Source: Paenisporosarcina quisquiliarum_A | Lineage (GTDB): Bacteria > Bacillota > Bacilli > Bacillales_A > Planococcaceae | DNA length: 64,000 nucleotides | Reading direction: 5' to 3' | NCBI RefSeq assembly: GCF_043641925.1 | Contig: NZ_JBHZRU010000005.1 | Location: 1 to 64,000 of the forward strand | In this document: positions 25,777 through 34,753 of the stretch, in pieces | Numbering within the stretch: position 1 is the stretch's first letter | Layout: every line of letters starts with the position of its first letter | Notes under the pieces: model-generated | The model's input: only the letters and a program-made list of their open reading frames with translations | Databases searched by the model: none | Told to the model about the DNA's origin: nothing | Program-made: the position numbers and the translations under genes

Positions 25777-27348
25777 ATGAAGCAACTTTTACATAATGCG
25801 AAATTCTATACAATGAAAAGTCCAAGCGACCATGTTGAAGCGGTCTTAATTGAAGATGGCAAAATTCTTCAATTGGGCAAATATGAAAAATTGAAGAACG
25901 AAACAGCCAATCAATTAGATTTAAAAGGATCATTCGTCTATCCCGGATTCGTTGATAGTCATATTCACTTAATCGGACATGGAGATAAATTACGCTATAT
26001 CGATTTGTCCCTTTTTGAATCTGCAGAGACTATGAAGGAACATTTGAAAAATCACTTTGAACAGCGGAATCCGCAAGAATGGATTGTCGCAGAGGGATGG
26101 AATGAAAACAATTTTTCTGATAAAAAGATTCTTCATCGAACGGAATTAGACGAAATTACTACTTCACCACTCGTACTAAAACGCATTTGTCGCCATGCAA
26201 TGATTGTGAATTCGAGAGCACTTGAAATAGCAGGAATTACTAAAGACACACCCGACCCAAGCGATGGCGTAATTGTTCGTGATGAATTCGGAGAACCTAC
26301 AGGGTATTTAATGGATGGGGCACAGGCACTGATCTTAAAACATATTCCTGAAGTCAGTGTTGATCAATTAAGAACTTCTCTAGAAATGGCAGCCGAAGAT
26401 TTACTTTCTTTAGGATTCACGGGTGTTCATACAGAAGACATGAGTTACTATGGAGATTACTCAAAACCACTTGAAGCATTTCAACAAACATTCGGTGAAC
26501 ATAAAAAGTTCCGAATTCATTTGTTGAGACATCACTTGGTTTTTGATGAGATGATACAAAGTGCATCCTATAGGGAACCTTGGATTGAGCCAGGTGCGAT
26601 GAAAATATTTATTGATGGAGCGCTTGGTGGACGAACGGCTTTACTGACAAAACCTTATGCGGATGATAAATCCACACAAGGGGTCAACATACATTCACAA
26701 CAAGAACTGAATGCATTGGTTGCGAAAGCTAGATCTTACGGAGAAGCTATTGCAGTTCATGCGATTGGTGATCTTGGAATGGAAATGATTGTAGAAGCTA
26801 TCGAATTACATCCAGTGCCAAAAGGAAAACGTGATCGACTGATTCACGCAAACGTGCTAAATGAAAATTTGGTGAGTAGAATTGAAAAGCTAGACGTCGT
26901 GTTAGACATCCAACCGAGTTTTGTAACTTCTGATTTTCCTTGGGTGAAGGAAAGGCTGGGCGAAGAACGATTGACTTGGGCATACGCTTGGAGAAAATTA
27001 ATCGATCGAGGGATTGTGTGTAGTGGTGGTTCAGATTCACCGATTGAAACGGTTGATCCAAGACTTGGCATGTATGCGGCAGTGGCAAGAAGAAATCCGG
27101 GTGAGACACACGACGGCTATTTACCTGAAGAAAAGTTAACTCGTTTTGAAGCCATTTCGTTATATACCACTGGAAGTGCATACGCTATTGGAAAAGAATT
27201 GACACGTGGAAAAATCGATGTCAATTACGATGCAGACTTCACTGTTTTTGACCGAGACTTGTTTGAAGGAACAGAAGAACAACTTTTAGATGCAAATGTT
27301 GTAAAAACGATTGTAGCTGGGGAAGTAATGTTTTCTAACAAGAACTAA
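25777..27348 (+). CDS. Amidohydrolase, YtcJ-like
   Basis: 523 residues from the ATG at 25777 (MKQLLHNAKFYTM), preceded by GGATGTG. A longer frame beginning at 25693 would cross the malic enzyme terminator and is rejected. Amidohydrolase-3 family: metal motif GFVDSHIHLIGHG near 66-78, a barrel Lys/Glu region (MKIFIDGALGGRTALL), AVHAIGD near 326 and CSGGSDSPIE near 417. Presumably a zinc-dependent cytoplasmic hydrolase of an amide or cyclic amide; substrate unknown. Confidence 0.82.
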   Translation: MKQLLHNAKFYTMKSPSDHVEAVLIEDGKILQLGKYEKLKNETANQLDLKGSFVYPGFVDSHIHLIGHGDKLRYIDLSLFESAETMKEHLKNHFEQRNPQEWIVAEGWNENNFSDKKILHRTELDEITTSPLVLKRICRHAMIVNSRALEIAGITKDTPDPSDGVIVRDEFGEPTGYLMDGAQALILKHIPEVSVDQLRTSLEMAAEDLLSLGFTGVHTEDMSYYGDYSKPLEAFQQTFGEHKKFRIHLLRHHLVFDEMIQSASYREPWIEPGAMKIFIDGALGGRTALLTKPYADDKSTQGVNIHSQQELNALVAKARSYGEAIAVHAIGDLGMEMIVEAIELHPVPKGKRDRLIHANVLNENLVSRIEKLDVVLDIQPSFVTSDFPWVKERLGEERLTWAYAWRKLIDRGIVCSGGSDSPIETVDPRLGMYAAVARRNPGETHDGYLPEEKLTRFEAISLYTTGSAYAIGKELTRGKIDVNYDADFTVFDRDLFEGTEEQLLDANVVKTIVAGEVMFSNKN

Positions 27349-27393
27349 TGTAAATGAAAAAAGAGTAGCACGAAATGCGACTCTCAGTAAGGG

Positions 27394-27424
27394 GATTCGG
27401 ACAATTTATCGTCCGGATCTTTTT
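27394..27424 (+). terminator. Amidohydrolase terminator
   Basis: The stem GATTCGGAC / GTCCGGATC with loop AATTTATC is followed by TTTTTAATTTTT. Confidence 0.85.
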
Positions 27425-27453
27425 AATTTTTCACTATTTAACATACTAATTTC

Positions 27454-27579
27454 ATGATATGGAGTAAAACAGTGCAGACTCCTGCGAGAAAAGCGAAGTG
27501 CCGAAATCCGCTCGGACGAATAGTCCGAGTTAGTTCGGCGCAAGCCCGCGGAAAGCGCAGCTATTTTACGGAATATCAT
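27454..27579. repeat. Dispersed GC-rich element B1 (126 bp)
   Basis: The ends ATGATAT...GTAAAA and TTTTACGGAATATCAT form an imperfect 16-bp terminal inverted repeat. Inside are AGACTCCTGCG, GCGAAGTGCCGAAATCC, a CTCGGAC/GTCCGAG hairpin and GCAAGCCCGCGGAAAGCGCA. It is about 80 percent identical by eye to element B2 at 33053 and exactly the same length. Confidence 0.85.
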
Positions 27580-27602
27580 TAACATTTTACATGACTAATT
27601 AT

Positions 27603-28139
27603 CTAGAAAACTTCTTTATAATTCGTACCTTCACAAAGTGCAGCTTCTTCAATTGGTATCCGAACAGATAACATGTACAGATTTAATAAAGTGAAAACAA
27701 GTGCTGTAATAAACGCATTAAACATTAATGGAATGACTAAAAGTTCAAGAGCAACGATTGTGTAATTAGGATGTCTCATATATTGAAAAGGTCCTTTTTT
27801 AACGACAGAAGCTCTAGGAAGTATCATGATTTTTGTGTTCCAAAATCGTCCTAATGAAGAAAGTATCCAAATCCTCATTAATTGTGTTACTGCAAAGACA
27901 GTGAAGAGTGGCAATAAAAATATAAACAGTCCTCGATTCAATAATGTGAATTCAAGCAATAGGCTAATAAAAAACCCTATATGCAAAGCAACCATAAATG
28001 GATAATGACGTTTGCCCACTTCATATCCGCCTTGAGATTTAATCCACTCTTCATTTCGCTTTGCTATAAATAATTCAATAACTCGTTGAATGATGACAAA
28101 TCCGAAAATGATGAGAAAAACAATTACGTTTATGTCCAT
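27603..28139 (-). CDS. bpsB: Isoprenylcysteine carboxyl methyltransferase-like protein (alkylpyrone methyltransferase)
   Basis: 178 residues with about five membrane helices. The C-terminal methyltransferase signature is MRHPNYTIVALELLVIPL. In B. subtilis the homologue BpsB (YpbQ) methylates alkylpyrones made by BpsA. The start ATG lies inside the last codons of the polyketide synthase gene (10-base overlap), so the two are co-translated. Element B1 lies immediately downstream. Confidence 0.88.
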   Translation of the reverse strand: MDINVIVFLIIFGFVIIQRVIELFIAKRNEEWIKSQGGYEVGKRHYPFMVALHIGFFISLLLEFTLLNRGLFIFLLPLFTVFAVTQLMRIWILSSLGRFWNTKIMILPRASVVKKGPFQYMRHPNYTIVALELLVIPLMFNAFITALVFTLLNLYMLSVRIPIEEAALCEGTNYKEVF

Positions 28140-29209
28140 TTTAATAGCACCAATTCGCCACTGAATCCTGGACCCAGTGCAGTTAATAATCCAATATCTC
28201 CACTACTTTTCTTTTGCTTCATAAATTCTTCTAACACATATAAAACAGTTGGGGAAGACATGTTGCCGTGATTCTTTAACACTTCTCTTGAGATATTCGT
28301 TTTATTCGAATCTAAACCCAATGCTTTTTCATAAGCTGCTAAAACTTTTTTTCCACCCGGGTGTGCAATGAAGTGATCAATTTGTTCAGCAGTGATTTGA
28401 TGCTCGTTTAAGAATTCGGTGACAAAGGGTTCTAGCCATTTTTCAATAATGGAAGGAATACTTTTTGAAAAGACCACATGCAGACCATCATTTTTCATAT
28501 TCCAACCCATGACGTCTTCTGAATTCGCCATTGTTTTAGAAGAGGTAGCGACAAAACTTGGTAGGGGCTCACTTGAAGAGACCTCCACTTCATCTCCGCA
28601 AACTAAGGCGCAGGCTACTCCATCCGCAAATAAAGATGCACCTATTAAATTGCTTTTCGTGTAGTCATTCGGTTGAAAGGTGAGGCTACAGAGCTCTACA
28701 CAAAGAATAAGTACCTTTGCTTTTGGATAGGCAAGACAATATTCAAATGCGCGACTCAAGCCAGATGCTCCTCCTGCACAACCTAAACCCCAAATCGGAA
28801 TTCGTTTGACATAATCCGAAAATGGCAATTGGTTTAAAATGCGTGCGTCAATGCTAGGGGTTGAAAAACCAGTACTGGAAATAAAAAATATCCCGTCAAT
28901 TTCTGAAGGATGAATAGGTTGTTTTAAAAAAATGGAATTGTTCAAGCAAGCATGGACAGCTAATGAGCCATAAGAAGTGGCTAACTCGATATATAGACGA
29001 TTTCGTTCTTCTAAATCATGTGGTTGTTCGAACCACTCCATCGGTACACAAAACTGCCTTGATTCGATTTCACCGTTTTCAAAAACTTTTAACATCCGGT
29101 CTAAGTCTGCGTAGTGATCAGTAAATAAATTTTTTAATAATGTAGCTGCGTCATTTTGAGAGTATGAGTAGGGTGGCTTATATGAACTAATTGAATGGAT
29201 TTGAGGCAT
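28130..29209 (-). CDS. bpsA: Type III polyketide synthase
   Basis: Chalcone-synthase-like homodimeric enzyme that extends fatty acyl-CoA with malonyl-CoA to alkylpyrone lipids (BpsA family). The triad is visible: Cys in WGLGCAGGASGLSRA near 145, His in FIAHPGGKKV near 277 and Asn in NHGNMSSPTVL near 312. 359 residues from the ATG at 29209, which follows AAGGAG by eight bases; the frame is open 27 codons upstream without a ribosome site. It precedes the methyltransferase and is divergent from an aromatic monooxygenase. Confidence 0.9.
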   Translation of the reverse strand: MPQIHSISSYKPPYSYSQNDAATLLKNLFTDHYADLDRMLKVFENGEIESRQFCVPMEWFEQPHDLEERNRLYIELATSYGSLAVHACLNNSIFLKQPIHPSEIDGIFFISSTGFSTPSIDARILNQLPFSDYVKRIPIWGLGCAGGASGLSRAFEYCLAYPKAKVLILCVELCSLTFQPNDYTKSNLIGASLFADGVACALVCGDEVEVSSSEPLPSFVATSSKTMANSEDVMGWNMKNDGLHVVFSKSIPSIIEKWLEPFVTEFLNEHQITAEQIDHFIAHPGGKKVLAAYEKALGLDSNKTNISREVLKNHGNMSSPTVLYVLEEFMKQKKSSGDIGLLTALGPGFSGELVLLKWT

Positions 29210-29469
29210 ACATATTCTCCTTATATGGTTCAATAATAGTTTCAGCTTTTCCATATAAAAGAAGATATATTCAAATAAGAGACTGTTCAACAGGTGATTA
29301 ACAAAAACTGGTGGAGGAAAAAGATTTATATTACTTTATCTGTTTTTTGGAAACACCACGATGAAGTGACGAACCCTATAAAGACTAAAACTTCGGTTAA
29401 AAATTAACACAGCTTTGAAAAATGATGAATATAATAGATTATTTTATGCTGACCAATGGGAGTGAAATA

Positions 29470-30918
29470 ATGGGAGCAATTAATGGGAAGAAATTAATCG
29501 ACCGTTTGAATGAATTGGGAAGCGAAATATGGTTCGATGGAGAAAAAGTTACAGGGAAGATTTCAGAGCATCCTGCATTCAAGGGGATTCTTGAGACAAA
29601 AGCATCTTTGTATAACATGCAGTTTGATTCCAGTCTTTCAAATGAAATGGTGTTTATTTCACCTAGTACTAATAAACCAACGGGACTTTCATATTTACAA
29701 CCTAGAACAAAAGAAGATTTAGTAAAGAGAAGAACAATGATGGAGCATTGGGCAAGATTGACCAAAGGAATGATGGGGAGAAGTCCAGATTATATAAACT
29801 CTGTTTTAATGGCTTTTGCTTCTTCTGCTTCATATTTAAATGGAAGAGAAAAGTGTTTTCCAGAGAACATTCAGTCTATTTATGAATTAGCCATGAATAA
29901 AGATTTAACATTCACTCACACATTTGTTACCCCTCAAGTAAACCGGTCTTCCTTAAATTTTTATTCCTCAAAGGAACCAATTTCAGCAAAAGTAATCGAT
30001 CAGAACGAACACGGGTTAGTCATAAAAGGTGCTCGTCTACTAGCTACTCAAGGGGGCATAACGGATGAAGTTTTAGTTTTTAGCACCCCCAGTTTTTTCT
30101 TAGATGAGGATGAAGCATATGCTTTCTCAATTCCATCAAATACCCCAGGGTTAAAATTTATTTGCAGGGAATCTTTTGTTGGTGGTGATTCCGCCTTTAA
30201 TTATCCACTTAGCTCGAGATTCGAAGAAATGGATTCTCTTGTTGTCTTTGATAATGTGTTGGTCCCATGGAACCGCGTATTCTATTATGGAAATATAGAA
30301 GTATCGGCGAAATTTCTGATAAAAACTTCTTTTCATTGTTTTGCTTTACATCAAACCATAAACAGACAAATTGTGAAATCCGAGTTCATGTTAGGGCTTG
30401 CTCAACTTCTTGTGGAGATTATTGATGTATGCGAATATCAGCACATTCAAGAAAAACTATCAGAATTTATTATTGGACTGGAAACAATGAAAGCACTTCT
30501 TGAGAAATCTGAGCATCACTGTAAATTAGATGAATTTGGAACGATGCGTCCACATCTACCTCCTCTTCAAATTGCGAGTAATATTTTTCCTAGAATTTAT
30601 CCTCGATATTGTGAAATCATCCAATTAATTGGTGCAAGTGGTATGGTGACTTTGCCCACTGAGAAGGCAATTAATTCTTCAATCGGCTCTGATATTCACC
30701 AATATCTTCAAGGCTCAAACACAACTGCCGAAGAGCGTTTAAAGATATTCCGATTGGCGTGGGATTTAACAATGAGTTCATTTGGCACAAGACAAATTCA
30801 ATACGAAAGGTACTTTTTTGGAGATCCCATACGGTTGTCTAGTGCACTATATAATACGTATCCAAAGGAGCAATACGTAAACACCGTTTGTGAATTTCTT
30901 GATATCAAAAATGAATAA
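29470..30918 (+). CDS. HpaB-type FADH2-dependent aromatic monooxygenase
   Basis: 482 residues of the 4-hydroxyphenylacetate 3-monooxygenase oxygenase family (B. subtilis YoaI is the closest remembered length match). Family blocks include YLQPRTKEDLVKRRTMMEHWA, THTFVTPQVNRS, VIKGARLLATQGGITDEVLVF and LVVFDNVLVPWNRVFYYG. The start ATG 29470 is preceded by GGGAGTG; an ATG at 29422 has no site. A flavin reductase partner is not in the window. The true phenol is unknown; divergent placement next to bpsAB raises the possibility that it acts on their products. Confidence 0.85.
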   Translation: MGAINGKKLIDRLNELGSEIWFDGEKVTGKISEHPAFKGILETKASLYNMQFDSSLSNEMVFISPSTNKPTGLSYLQPRTKEDLVKRRTMMEHWARLTKGMMGRSPDYINSVLMAFASSASYLNGREKCFPENIQSIYELAMNKDLTFTHTFVTPQVNRSSLNFYSSKEPISAKVIDQNEHGLVIKGARLLATQGGITDEVLVFSTPSFFLDEDEAYAFSIPSNTPGLKFICRESFVGGDSAFNYPLSSRFEEMDSLVVFDNVLVPWNRVFYYGNIEVSAKFLIKTSFHCFALHQTINRQIVKSEFMLGLAQLLVEIIDVCEYQHIQEKLSEFIIGLETMKALLEKSEHHCKLDEFGTMRPHLPPLQIASNIFPRIYPRYCEIIQLIGASGMVTLPTEKAINSSIGSDIHQYLQGSNTTAEERLKIFRLAWDLTMSSFGTRQIQYERYFFGDPIRLSSALYNTYPKEQYVNTVCEFLDIKNE

Positions 30919-31037
30919 AACTGTTCGAAGCTGGGATTTTTAATTCTTATTAAAAGAGAGTTGTTCATTTTACTGTTCTTCAATGCTTGTTTTAGGAAAG
31001 CGCATGAAACAATGTGATTTTAATTTTTTATAGCCTA

Positions 31038-31082
31038 ATAAAATCTAATGGAATCTAGGTAGTCTAGTCCATTAGATTTTAA
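31038..31082. terminator. Bidirectional terminator between the monooxygenase gene and mnmM
   Basis: The 13-bp stem AAAATCTAATGGA / TCCATTAGATTTT has a 15-base loop. The minus strand runs into TTTTATT after mnmM, whose stop codon abuts the stem. Confidence 0.75.
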
Positions 31083-31642
31083 ATTTGCTTAGTTTTTTCT
31101 AATGCTAATATAAACGGTGCATGATTTACTTGATTTATAAATTCATATTTTAATACCTGAATCGAGGATTGGGGCAGTTCACTGACATACTGGAGTAGGG
31201 CATCACGTTCAATATCTCCACCTTCGTGTCCATGGTAGACAACAATAACGATTATTCCACCAACTTTAAGTAAATTGAGACAAGCTTCAATTGCCATGAC
31301 AGTGGTATCAGGTCTAGTAATGGTGGAATGATTCGCACCAGGCAAATACCCAAGATTGAAGACAGCGGCTGAAATTTCTTGATTTACATATTTGGGTATG
31401 TGTTCATGTCCGTCAAGAATGACGGATGTTTGATAACTAAATTCTATAAGTTTTTGCTTTGTTGAATTAATCGCAGATTGTTGTATGTCAAAAGCGTAGA
31501 CATGGCCAGTTTTCCCAACTAGTTTAGCAAGGAAGAGGGTATCATGCCCATTTCCTGCCGTACCATCAATCACAATGTCACCTTCTGTAATAGTTTTTCG
31601 TAATAAAGTTTTTGAGTAGGAAAGAACTCGTTCTAAAATCAT
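31079..31642 (-). CDS. mnmM: tRNA mnm5U34-forming methyltransferase (YtqB/MnmM)
   Basis: SAM-dependent class I methyltransferase, 187 residues, colinear with B. subtilis YtqB, shown to be MnmM, which methylates nm5U34 in tRNA. Motif I VIDGTAGNGHDTLFLA is near 26-41, AFDIQ near 54, FNLGYLPGANHS near 95 and VVYHGHEGGD near 139. RBS AAAGGAG before ATG 31642. Single gene, divergent from the MFS transporter. Confidence 0.9.
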   Translation of the reverse strand: MILERVLSYSKTLLRKTITEGDIVIDGTAGNGHDTLFLAKLVGKTGHVYAFDIQQSAINSTKQKLIEFSYQTSVILDGHEHIPKYVNQEISAAVFNLGYLPGANHSTITRPDTTVMAIEACLNLLKVGGIIVIVVYHGHEGGDIERDALLQYVSELPQSSIQVLKYEFINQVNHAPFILALEKTKQI

Positions 31643-31735
31643 TCGGTTTTCACTCCTTTAAAAAGAAGTTTACCATGATTTCATTGACTAGCTAATGTCT
31701 ATTAATTTCGGAATAATCTTTGTATTTAAGACATC

Positions 31736-31764
31736 TTGTTGTCCTTCATTAAATAGAATACAAT
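31736..31764 (+). promoter_or_regulatory. Sigma-A promoter of the MFS gene
   Basis: TTGTTG, a 17-base spacer and TACAAT lie 33 bases before the start codon. Confidence 0.55.
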
Positions 31765-31797
31765 TATTTTGGATTTCGAAATAATGGAGGAAGAAAG

Positions 31798-32991
31798 ATG
31801 CCGAAAAGTGTTTGGCTGCTAATCATTGGAATGCTTGTAAATGTTACAGGTAATTCATTTTTATGGCCTTTAAATACAATATATTTGCATGATCACTTAG
31901 GGAAAAGTTTATCGGTCGCTGGCTTAGTATTAATGGCTAACGCAGGAGCGGGTATCATCGGTAATTTACTCGGTGGTTATTTATTCGACAAAATTGGTGG
32001 TTACAAATCAATCATGCTAGGAATCACCATAACCATTATTGGATTAACTGGTCTGACGATCTGGCACGGTTGGCCACATTATGTCTGGTTTCTTACCATC
32101 ATGGGTTTTAGTGGGGGAATTGTTTTCCCAAGTATGTATGCGATGGTAGGTACTGCTTGGCCAGAGGGCGGACGAAAAGCATTTAATGCCATTTACCTTG
32201 CACAAAACTTAGGTGTTGCAATTGGGCCAGCGGTTGCTGGTGTCATAGCCGATTATAGTTTTGACTATATATTTGTTGCTAATCTAGGCATGTATGTAGT
32301 GTTCTTCTTTATTGCATTAATAGGATATCGGAAATTTAATATAGCACCTGATAGACATACTTCAGTTATTAATGAAGGGAAAAAGATTAAAAATAAAGCA
32401 CCATTTTATGCATTGTTAATTGTAACAAGTGGCTATCTAATTTGTTGGTTAGTTTACGTTCAGTGGCAATCGACCATTGCGACATATACGCAAGAATTAG
32501 GTATTACACTGAAACAATATAGTCTGTTATGGACAATCAACGGGTTACTAATTTTAGCTGCACAACCTATCATACAGCCGATTGTGAAACGGTTAGAACA
32601 TCGAATTAAAGCTCAATTAGTATTGGGAATTGTTATTATGATGATTTCGTTTGTTGTAGTAGGTTTCGCAGATGCATTCTCAATGTTTGTCACGTCAATG
32701 GTTATTCTTACTATTGGTGAGATGTTTGTTTGGCCAGCTGTGCCAACATTAGCTAGTCAATTAGCGCCAAAAGGTAGAGAAGGTTTCTATCAAGGAATTG
32801 TAAATAGTACAGCTACGATTGGAAGGATGCTAGGCCCATTCTTCGGTGGCGTGCTAGTAGACCTATATGGAATGACCGCAATGTTCTTAATATTAACGAC
32901 ATTCATGGCATTAGCCATCATTCCAAGTCTTTTATATGATCGACCACTAAAGAAAGTGGAAAATCTTAAAGAGGATTCTCCTTTCAGATAG
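31798..32991 (+). CDS. yttB: MFS transporter, YttB-like
   Basis: 397 residues and 12 hydrophobic segments. The MFS loop 2-3 signature is visible as GGYLFDKIGGYKS near 60-72, and a second-half counterpart near the KRLEHRIKAQ loop. It is closest from memory to B. subtilis YttB, a putative drug or metabolite exporter. RBS GGAGGAAG. Monocistronic. Substrate unknown. Confidence 0.82.
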   Translation: MPKSVWLLIIGMLVNVTGNSFLWPLNTIYLHDHLGKSLSVAGLVLMANAGAGIIGNLLGGYLFDKIGGYKSIMLGITITIIGLTGLTIWHGWPHYVWFLTIMGFSGGIVFPSMYAMVGTAWPEGGRKAFNAIYLAQNLGVAIGPAVAGVIADYSFDYIFVANLGMYVVFFFIALIGYRKFNIAPDRHTSVINEGKKIKNKAPFYALLIVTSGYLICWLVYVQWQSTIATYTQELGITLKQYSLLWTINGLLILAAQPIIQPIVKRLEHRIKAQLVLGIVIMMISFVVVGFADAFSMFVTSMVILTIGEMFVWPAVPTLASQLAPKGREGFYQGIVNSTATIGRMLGPFFGGVLVDLYGMTAMFLILTTFMALAIIPSLLYDRPLKKVENLKEDSPFR

Positions 32992-33052
32992 TAACTAAGA
33001 ACTTAGAAATTTAATTTAAGACTAAGTTAAATGTTAATTTTTTTCTCATTTT

Positions 33053-33178
33053 GAGATATGGAACAAAACATCGGAGACTCCAGCGGGATGAGCGAAGTGC
33101 CGAAATCCACTCGGACGCTAAGGCCGAGTTAGTTCGGTGCAAGCCCGCGGAAAGCGCAGATGATTTGTGGAATATCAT
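33053..33178. repeat. Dispersed GC-rich element B2 (126 bp)
   Basis: Ends GAGATATGGAACAAA and GATTTGTGGAATATCAT are partly inverted. Internal blocks GAGACTCCAGCGGGA, GCGAAGTGCCGAAATCC, CTCGGAC/GGCCGAG and GCAAGCCCGCGGAAAGCG match element B1 at 27454. It fills most of the gap between yttB and the regulator gene. Confidence 0.85.
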
Positions 33179-33211
33179 CAATCCTATTTAATCTTAACTT
33201 TTAATCTTTAA

Positions 33212-33243
33212 CGGAGAGTCCTCAATAGACTCTTCGTTTTTTG
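33212..33243 (+). terminator. Terminator after yttB and element B2
   Basis: The stem CGGAGAGTC / GACTCTTCG with loop CTCAATA is followed by TTTTTT. Confidence 0.75.
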
Positions 33244-33304
33244 CATATTTTCAGATACTTTGGGAAAATAGAATAGAACGAATCGTGAGGTAGGGTGAAT
33301 CAAA

Positions 33305-34648
33305 ATGAAATCTGTTTTTCAACAATTACCGGAATCTGTACTGACTCAAATTCTTGAAAATGCTTTTCAATGGTTTGTAGTGGTTGATAAAGAATGCCGT
33401 ATTCTATATATCAATGAAGATTATTGCCGTTTCTTAGAAGTTCCTAGAGACAAAGCCATTGGTCAACCGGTTGATCAAGTCATTGAAAATACTCAAATGC
33501 ATGAAGTAGTTAAGTCAGGTAAAGCACATGTGGCTTCGCCGCACTATATTAAAGGCACGTACATGCTAGCTAACCGTGTGCCATTAATTGTAGACGGAGA
33601 AATTGTTGGAGCTTTCGGGAGCGTGGTTTTCCGAGATATGACAGATTGGAAAAAGCTAAGTTCGCATGTTCGGACCACGATGGATAAAATCACGATGAAT
33701 TCCAATGAATCTAATCAAAGATCATACCGATTAGAAGATATTAAAGGAAGTTCACAAGCGATTCGCTCGATAAAAGAAACGATTCAAATGATTGCCCCAA
33801 GTGATTTATCCGTTTTAGTAGAAGGAGAAAGTGGAACGGGTAAGGAACTATTTGCTCAAAGTATCCACGAACGTTCGGAACGATCTGATTTGCCGTTTGT
33901 CAAAATTAATTGTGCCGCGATTCCATCTGAACTACTTGAGGCAGAAATTTTTGGTTCTTTTTCGGAGTCAAAAAATCAATATCGCAAAGGCCGTTTTGAA
34001 CAAGCTGACAATGGAACCCTTTTTATTGACGAAATAGGAGCAATGCCACTTACGATTCAAGCCAAACTACTTCGCGCTATTCAAGAGGGAGAAATAGAGC
34101 CGTTAGGTGCTCAACAAAACATTCGTGTAAATGTACGAATTTTGGCTGCAACAAATAAGCCATTAGAAACGCTGATCGAGCAAGGGAAGTTTAGGGAAGA
34201 TTTGTATTACCGTATTCAAGCTATTACTTTACGCATTCCCCCGTTGCGTGAGCGAATGGAAGATTTTACGGAACTTGCAAATACTTTTTTACAGCAATAC
34301 ATATTAAAAGCTGGGAAACGTAGACTTGTATTAGCCAGTCAAACGAGAGATTATTTACAAGCCTATCATTGGCCAGGAAATGTTCGAGAATTACAAAATG
34401 TTATTCAAGCTGCTGTTTATTTAGCAGATAATGAAACCATTGAACCTTCTGCATTACCTGATACACTCAAGCAACATCGTGCGAATCAGTTTAATGAATC
34501 CAATAATCTGCAGGATGCAATTGAGCAACTAGAACGGTCCATGATTCAAGAAGCACTGGGTATCGAAGATGATAAAAAAGTGGTGGCTAAGCGTCTTGGA
34601 TTAAGCAGATCGACACTTTACGAAAAAATAAAAAAATATAACTTATGA
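33305..34648 (+). CDS. PAS-AAA+-Fis transcriptional regulator lacking the GAFTGA loop
   Basis: 447 residues. A PAS sensor domain spans about 10-120, the AAA+ domain about 143-370 with Walker A GESGTGKE (174-181) and Walker B TLFIDEI (238-244), then REDLYYR, WPGNVRELQN and a C-terminal Fis-type helix-turn-helix (VAKRLGLSRSTLYEKIKKY). Sigma-54 activators carry GAFTGA after the ELFG strand; here EIFG is followed by SFSESKNQYRKGRFEQAD (218-235), so the loop is shortened and the motif absent. It probably controls the adjacent 3-hydroxybutyrate/acetoacetate operon, sensing an acid through PAS. Confidence 0.88.
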   Translation: MKSVFQQLPESVLTQILENAFQWFVVVDKECRILYINEDYCRFLEVPRDKAIGQPVDQVIENTQMHEVVKSGKAHVASPHYIKGTYMLANRVPLIVDGEIVGAFGSVVFRDMTDWKKLSSHVRTTMDKITMNSNESNQRSYRLEDIKGSSQAIRSIKETIQMIAPSDLSVLVEGESGTGKELFAQSIHERSERSDLPFVKINCAAIPSELLEAEIFGSFSESKNQYRKGRFEQADNGTLFIDEIGAMPLTIQAKLLRAIQEGEIEPLGAQQNIRVNVRILAATNKPLETLIEQGKFREDLYYRIQAITLRIPPLRERMEDFTELANTFLQQYILKAGKRRLVLASQTRDYLQAYHWPGNVRELQNVIQAAVYLADNETIEPSALPDTLKQHRANQFNESNNLQDAIEQLERSMIQEALGIEDDKKVVAKRLGLSRSTLYEKIKKYNL

Positions 34649-34654
34649 CCTATT

Positions 34655-34753
34655 TCCGAGAATCTGGACTTAATTCCGATAATCCGGACTATTAAAATAC
34701 ATGAAATAACCAAAGATAAAAACTATATTGCTATAAAATCCGAAATTTCGGAC
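34655..34753. promoter_or_regulatory. Array of three TCCGA-N5-GGAC boxes
   Basis: TCCGAGAATCTGGAC (34655-34669), TCCGATAATCCGGAC (34675-34689) and TCCGAAATTTCGGAC (34739-34753). The third contains a perfect 14-base palindrome. The first two start 20 bases apart and the third 64 bases further, close to whole numbers of helical turns. They lie between the regulator gene and scoA and are the likely binding sites of that regulator. Confidence 0.7.

Noticed and set aside
26798..27181. 127-codon minus-strand frame
   Set aside because: It is antisense to the amidohydrolase core, without a ribosome site or family match.
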